From: JBBDSJ01 sp040905025
GTDB taxonomy: Bacteria; Pseudomonadota; Gammaproteobacteria; Methylohalomonadales; Methylohalomonadaceae
DNA: 50,451 bases
NCBI GenBank assembly: GCA_040905025.1
Contig: JBBDSJ010000030.1
Coordinates: forward strand, 1 to 50,451
Reading direction: 5' to 3'
The notes under the pieces are model-generated. The model saw only the letters and a list, made by a program, of their open reading frames with translations, was not told where the DNA came from and searched no databases. A program made the position numbers and the translations under genes. The stretch's first letter is position 1, and each line of letters opens with the position of its first letter. Of the stretch, positions 50,343-50,451 are shown in pieces.

Positions 50343-50451
50343 ATGCGTGCAAACAAGCAGGACTATATTTCAGCCGGTTATGTTGCCGTGGGCGAGCTGG
50401 CGATTGCCAGGCCGCTGCATGATCTGGTGCGGGATGACATTATCCCCGGCA
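50343..50451 (+). CDS. glcB: Probable malate synthase G, N-terminal part (cut by window end)
   Basis: The frame from ATG 50343 runs off the end of the window with 36 codons: MRANKQDYISAGYVAVGELA, then IARPLHDLVRDDIIPG. Malate synthase G begins with a similar V-x-V-x-x-L-x-(V/I)-A-x-x-L-x-D-(F/L)-V-x-(N/D)-(E/D)-x-(I/L)-PGTG pattern. GAGGTGAC at 50331-50338 is a good ribosome-binding site. With aceA nearby it would complete the glyoxylate bypass. Too short for certainty. Confidence 0.6.
   Translation, partial: MRANKQDYISAGYVAVGELAIARPLHDLVRDDIIPG

Overview
The window is about 50 kb of bacterial chromosome, moderately GC-rich (roughly 53% by eye) and densely coded. Gene content and order point to a non-enteric gammaproteobacterium, probably a halotolerant or halophilic one of Chromatiales type (inference). 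The reasons are: the order tpiA-secG-tRNA-Leu(GAG)-nuoA to N with separate nuoC and nuoD; a DUF2818 gene behind nuoN; scpA-scpB-trpS-yciO neighbours; Dam methylase; hopanoid genes; and a glycine-to-betaine methyltransferase pair that is typical of halophiles. The acidic C-terminus of ScpB fits the same picture. I see no intact insertion sequence, prophage or CRISPR array.

Layout. (1) 1-6744, plus strand: hopanoid cluster with squalene-hopene cyclase, the HpnG phosphorylase, a phytanoyl-CoA-dioxygenase-like enzyme and the HpnN RND exporter. (2) 6943-10781, minus strand: an orphan antiporter-like (NuoM/MrpD-type) membrane protein, a 73-residue two-helix protein and an S9 peptidase. (3) 10890-12909, plus strand: SCO and PCuAC copper chaperones for cytochrome oxidase, then phosphatidylserine decarboxylase. 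(4) 13019-28280, minus strand: the complete 14-gene complex I operon plus DUF2818. (5) 28281-29276: tRNA-Leu(GAG) with relics of an integration event and repeats. (6) 29277-36762, minus strand: secG, tpiA, an RluB-type pseudouridine synthase, a YbiT-type ABC-F protein, scpB, scpA, trpS and yciO. (7) 36947-40165, plus strand: yciB, a YciI-like gene, bolA, dam and dapE. (8) A cold-shock gene on the minus strand, followed by about 1 kb of non-coding DNA, part of it very AT-rich. (9) 41639-44561, plus strand: glycine/sarcosine and sarcosine/dimethylglycine methyltransferases, then a VKOR-thioredoxin-like fusion. (10) 44765-50451: isocitrate lyase (minus), a divergent LysR regulator, clpS, clpA, and the first 36 codons of what looks like malate synthase G.

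The most unusual content is non-coding. A mosaic, palindrome-built repeat occurs four times (177-411, 12935-13018, 29040-29273, 40669-40862). It is assembled from interchangeable hairpins that keep a CA-TNNA-TG apex while their stems covary. Two copies of a MITE-like element with GGTCTCAAAAT termini lie at 28343-28486 and 32984-33187, and a third hairpin-rich element sits inside the nuo operon between nuoE and nuoD. Protein-level curiosities are the dioxygenase in the hopanoid cluster, the antiporter-like protein that lacks the channel Glu and Lys of its family, and a Dam methylase that has no ATG, GTG or TTG start upstream of its first motif.
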